From contig CALZEZ010000007.1 of the NCBI GenBank assembly GCA_945643825.1, positions 1 to 15,388 on the forward strand: DNA of 15,388 bases, in the 5' to 3' direction. The notes beneath the pieces were generated by a model. The model was not told where the DNA came from. It ran no database searches and saw only the letters and a program-made list of their open reading frames with translations. Of the stretch, positions 13,165 through 15,388 are shown in pieces (position 1 is the stretch's first letter; each line of letters starts with the position of its first letter). Position numbers and translations under genes: made by a program. Source of the stretch: an uncultured Lachnospiraceae bacterium. GTDB lineage: Bacteria; Bacillota; Clostridia; Lachnospirales; Lachnospiraceae.

Positions 13165-13749
13165 TTATTCTTTGGTTACTTCCTCTACAATTACTTTATA
13201 TTTATAGAGGTCAAGCCAAATATCCAAGTCTGGTCGTTCACTGCTATGCACCCGGACTGTGAATATCATATTTGTTTCTTCGTCGATGATGTCGTCCGGT
13301 ATATTACAGCTGTAAACTCCTTTGATATCATTGTTATAGTATTGCTTGATTGCGTATCCTATCCATTGATACACTTCATAAAAATCGTAGTCCTCCCTAT
13401 TCACATCAAGCCAGGGGTAATCGGTTAGCGGAACGTCCACCTCTCCAATGTCTATGGGAATATTAGAGTATCTTCCGTCCGAAACATGCTCGTTGGCATT
13501 CAGTTCCTTCATTTGTTCTTTTTCTTCATAGATATCCAGGTTTTTGTATTCCTCCGGAATATTTAGGTTTGCGATCTCTTCATCGGTGAGCATGACATAT
13601 TCTTCCGCGCAATCTTCCATTATTTCTCCGATATCTATGTCATCAGCAGGCTCTACCTCATGAAATTCCGTTGTTTCTTCTTGTTTTGCACACCCCACTG
13701 GTATTGCTAGAACAATAAGCAGTAGTGCCAGGAATGCTATTGTTTTCAT
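13165..13749 (-). CDS. Acidic lipoprotein, function unknown
   Basis: A 194-aa protein with a lipoprotein signal peptide: MKTIAFLALLLIVLAIPVG then C20. The mature part is strongly acidic, first a disordered-looking Glu/Asp-rich stretch (22-90), then a more structured segment with aromatic residues (110-194) such as YDFYEVYQWIGYAIKQYY. It should be exposed at the outer face of the membrane. The ATG at 13749 is chosen because it begins the signal peptide and lies eight bases after the stop of the GxGD gene; the GAGAG before it is only a fair ribosome binding site. A longer reading upstream overlaps that gene and lacks any signal. Last gene of its operon. I recognise no family. Confidence 0.8.
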   Translation of the reverse strand: MKTIAFLALLLIVLAIPVGCAKQEETTEFHEVEPADDIDIGEIMEDCAEEYVMLTDEEIANLNIPEEYKNLDIYEEKEQMKELNANEHVSDGRYSNIPIDIGEVDVPLTDYPWLDVNREDYDFYEVYQWIGYAIKQYYNNDIKGVYSCNIPDDIIDEETNMIFTVRVHSSERPDLDIWLDLYKYKVIVEEVTKE

Positions 13750-13757
13750 TTCACTCT

Positions 13758-14411
13758 CTATACCCCCGTAGCTGCAAGAATCAAGTATTGCGCGGCGACA
13801 CACAGGAACGGGAAAACCGTTCCCGGAAAGCCTTTGTAGTTTTCGCGTTTGCACAGCTTCATAATGATTGCATAATGGATGCTGCTGCCAAGCAAAATCA
13901 TGCACACTGCTACAATGTAGGATATCACAGAGTCTGATACTGTATGAATTCCGGATATCCACAGAGAATAGTAGAAATAGTCTCCAATCCCGCATGTAGG
14001 CACCAAAACGTCGTCTTTTTCTTTTCCATAAACAATCAATTTCGACATGAAGTGGACGTTTGACATAGCCTTCGCATTTTTCGTGCGTTTTCCGTATTTG
14101 GTAAAGCTGAGAATATCGATTACGGAAATCGCTGCTCCAAGAGCAAGAACACCTTCGAGGTCAAGCCGCTTTCCAGCCAGAATGCCGAGGCATAGCACAG
14201 CAAGAGCGGAGATTAACCCACTGATAAACAGTCTTTCTCTTTTATACTTCATAAAAAAGGCGTGAATCAGGATGTAGGCTGCGCCTGTCAGCCCTAGTAC
14301 AGCGAGGAGGCTATCCGAAAATATGAAATTACCGGTAACGGTTAATGCGCCATATCCTATGATGTATAAGACGGACCATTTTATGGCACGTACTAATTTA
14401 TCCTGCTCCAT
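13758..14411 (-). CDS. Polytopic membrane protein, candidate GxGD (presenilin/SPP-like) intramembrane aspartyl protease
   Basis: A 217-aa protein with about six to seven hydrophobic segments. It carries the marks of GxGD proteases in the right order: D99 in SVIDILSFTKYGKR, where presenilin-like proteins have YD; D144 in CGIGDYFYYS; and GFPGTVFPFL (194-203) near the C-terminus, comparable to the PAL region. The stretch after the first Asp (LSFTKYGKRTKNA) resembles the start of the presenilin loop. It is shorter than archaeal homologues (about 300 aa, nine segments), so the N-terminal helices may be absent. Start: ATG at 14411 follows AGGAGA by seven bases; a TTG at 14468 is less likely. It sits between a hydrolase and a lipoprotein. 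Protease activity is a hypothesis. Confidence 0.55.
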   Translation of the reverse strand: MEQDKLVRAIKWSVLYIIGYGALTVTGNFIFSDSLLAVLGLTGAAYILIHAFFMKYKRERLFISGLISALAVLCLGILAGKRLDLEGVLALGAAISVIDILSFTKYGKRTKNAKAMSNVHFMSKLIVYGKEKDDVLVPTCGIGDYFYYSLWISGIHTVSDSVISYIVAVCMILLGSSIHYAIIMKLCKRENYKGFPGTVFPFLCVAAQYLILAATGV

Positions 14412-14468
14412 TTGTAAATCTCCTGATATGCTGTTGCTCATACGTCCAAAGGCATTGAATGCATCCAA

Positions 14469-15188
14469 TCAATCTCTGAGCCAGTCCAATGCTTTCTCAA
14501 CATACAGCTCGGAATGGTTGATACTCAAATCTCCGTGATAGTATCCCGGAAGGATTTCTAATGTGGAATTTGGGATTTTCTCATGGAGTATTTCTGCGGA
14601 TTTTCTCATGATCTTGGATTCCTTGCCACCCACTAAAACAAGAACCTTAGCCTGACACTGTTCCACGCTGTCCTTAAGCTTATAATCAGAGTTCGCCCGG
14701 AGAAAGGAGATCAGATTTTGCTTGGTAATCGCAGCGCTGTCCCAGTAGTATTCATCAAATAACTGTTCCTTCATACGAAGGGAGTGAAATTGCAGTCTCG
14801 CAAACCAACGCTTCTTTATAAGCGGATAGCACAGTGAAAAGGTCGGACGGATCAGCGCATAGGTCGTCCGCATGGGCAGCACAAGCGCACTTTCAATGAT
14901 TGCATATTTACATATATTTTTTCGTTTTGACAGGATCTCTACGAGGATTTGTCCGCCCAAAGATAGTCCGCAGATCATAAGGACATTTCCCGCATACGTT
15001 TCGTCTATGTAGCTGATTATCTCATCTGCATTGTCCTCAATCGTGGTGAAGTCCCTGTCACTGCCGCTATGTCCGTCGAGAACGGGAATATCGACGTGGT
15101 ATCTGTCTTTTAGGCGCTCTGCCTCTTCGTGGAAATTCCACGGAGCCAGGCCGCCGCCATGCAGGAAAATGATTACTTCTTTTTTCAT
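14469..15188 (-). CDS. Small alpha/beta hydrolase
   Basis: A 239-aa soluble hydrolase. FLHGGG (8-13) gives the oxyanion region, GLSLGG holds the nucleophile S76, and H218 in PGYYHGDLS is the likely catalytic histidine. The acid is probably E190 in LVGGKES, at a place where most relatives have Asp. LDGHSGSDRDF (37-47) is typical of carboxylesterase or monoglyceride-lipase-like members. The ATG at 15188 follows GAGG by seven bases. It ends 57 bases before the GxGD gene and begins 40 bases after the truncated CDS, so it belongs to the operon ended by the terminator at 13134-13158. Substrate unknown. Confidence 0.85.
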   Translation of the reverse strand: MKKEVIIFLHGGGLAPWNFHEEAERLKDRYHVDIPVLDGHSGSDRDFTTIEDNADEIISYIDETYAGNVLMICGLSLGGQILVEILSKRKNICKYAIIESALVLPMRTTYALIRPTFSLCYPLIKKRWFARLQFHSLRMKEQLFDEYYWDSAAITKQNLISFLRANSDYKLKDSVEQCQAKVLVLVGGKESKIMRKSAEILHEKIPNSTLEILPGYYHGDLSINHSELYVEKALDWLRD

Positions 15189-15228
15189 TCCGTCGCCTCT
15201 TTTTTGCTTTACTTGTTCAGGCAGAGCT

Positions 15229-15388
15229 CTATCTCAGATTGAGAATTTTGTCGCTGATCGCATCGACCTGAACTCCGATGATTTCCCCGGCGATACTGCT
15301 CACCTGCTCGTAGCCCTTAGGGTTGCCCGCATAACCGAGGGGCACTATCTCGACTGTGCTATCGCCACCCTTTGTCCACTGTTCCAGC
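15229..15388 (-). CDS. C-terminal end of an unidentified protein (cut by the right edge)
   Basis: An open frame enters from the right edge and ends with TAG at 15231-15229; 52 residues are visible, including VEIVPLGYAGNPKGYEQVS and ending in SDKILNLR. The codon use is like the neighbours and the 40-base gap to the next gene with its GAGG site looks like a normal operon junction, so the frame is probably real. The fragment is too short for me to recognise a family. It would be an upstream member of the hydrolase-GxGD-lipoprotein operon. Confidence 0.65.
   Translation of the reverse strand, partial: LEQWTKGGDSTVEIVPLGYAGNPKGYEQVSSIAGEIIGVQVDAISDKILNLR

Noticed and set aside
13364..13376. A TATCCATTGATAC stretch that also occurs near 2676-2688.
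   Set aside because: Both copies lie in coding sequence of unrelated proteins in different codon contexts, so a shared element is unlikely.
12829..13428. A 199-codon plus-strand open frame upstream of the TIR gene.
   Set aside because: It runs antisense over the lipoprotein 3' end and through the terminator at 13134-13158, has no ribosome binding site and reads as low-complexity Phe/Tyr/Ile sequence.
13750..13995. N-terminal extension of the lipoprotein gene.
   Set aside because: It overlaps the GxGD gene in another frame, and the lipoprotein signal peptide begins exactly at the ATG at 13749.

Overview
The window looks like chromosomal DNA of a gut-type anaerobic Firmicute, most likely a Lachnospiraceae (Clostridia) member. 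The grounds are strong AGGAGG-type ribosome binding sites before almost every gene, a TRAP binding lipoprotein with an Ala/Pro/Glu-rich linker, a DarA-type c-di-AMP receptor, a C_GCAxxG_C_C protein and the moderate base composition. The family is an inference. No rRNA, tRNA, CRISPR array, transposase or phage gene was seen.

Left part (1-6540, all minus strand). Read in the direction of transcription: a P1-family (DmpA-type) peptidase; then darA (c-di-AMP-binding PII-like protein) closely followed by a membrane hybrid histidine kinase with layout 7TM-HisKA-HATPase-REC-Hpt-REC; then a TRAP transporter operon dctP-dctQ-dctM whose dctM runs off the left edge. A clear sigma-A promoter and a terminator-like leader hairpin precede darA. 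A stem-loop separates dctP from dctQ. An internal Shine-Dalgarno plus ATG sits exactly at the start of the kinase's last REC domain.

Middle (6541-11852). A plus-strand unit holds a MATE efflux gene reduced to its two ends by an internal, frame-breaking deletion, translationally coupled to an intact 343-aa ArsR-type regulator. Its promoter overlaps palindromes that look like an operator. On the minus strand follow a TetR regulator-alpha/beta hydrolase pair, with a palindromic operator, then a roughly 500-bp gene-free stretch with six inverted repeats sharing a GTATC/GATAC core. Beyond it, also on the minus strand, lie an EamA transporter that is a tandem duplication of a half-size protein, a C_GCAxxG_C_C protein and a 34-codon small ORF.

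Right part (11853-15388, minus strand). An AT-rich gene encodes a TIR-like domain joined to a RipA-like membrane domain, with its own promoter; this is the best candidate for an uncharacterised anti-phage or stress effector. Upstream of it, ending at a strong terminator (13134-13158), is an operon of an unidentified CDS cut by the window edge, a small alpha/beta hydrolase, a polytopic protein with the GxGD signature of presenilin-type intramembrane aspartyl proteases, and an acidic lipoprotein.
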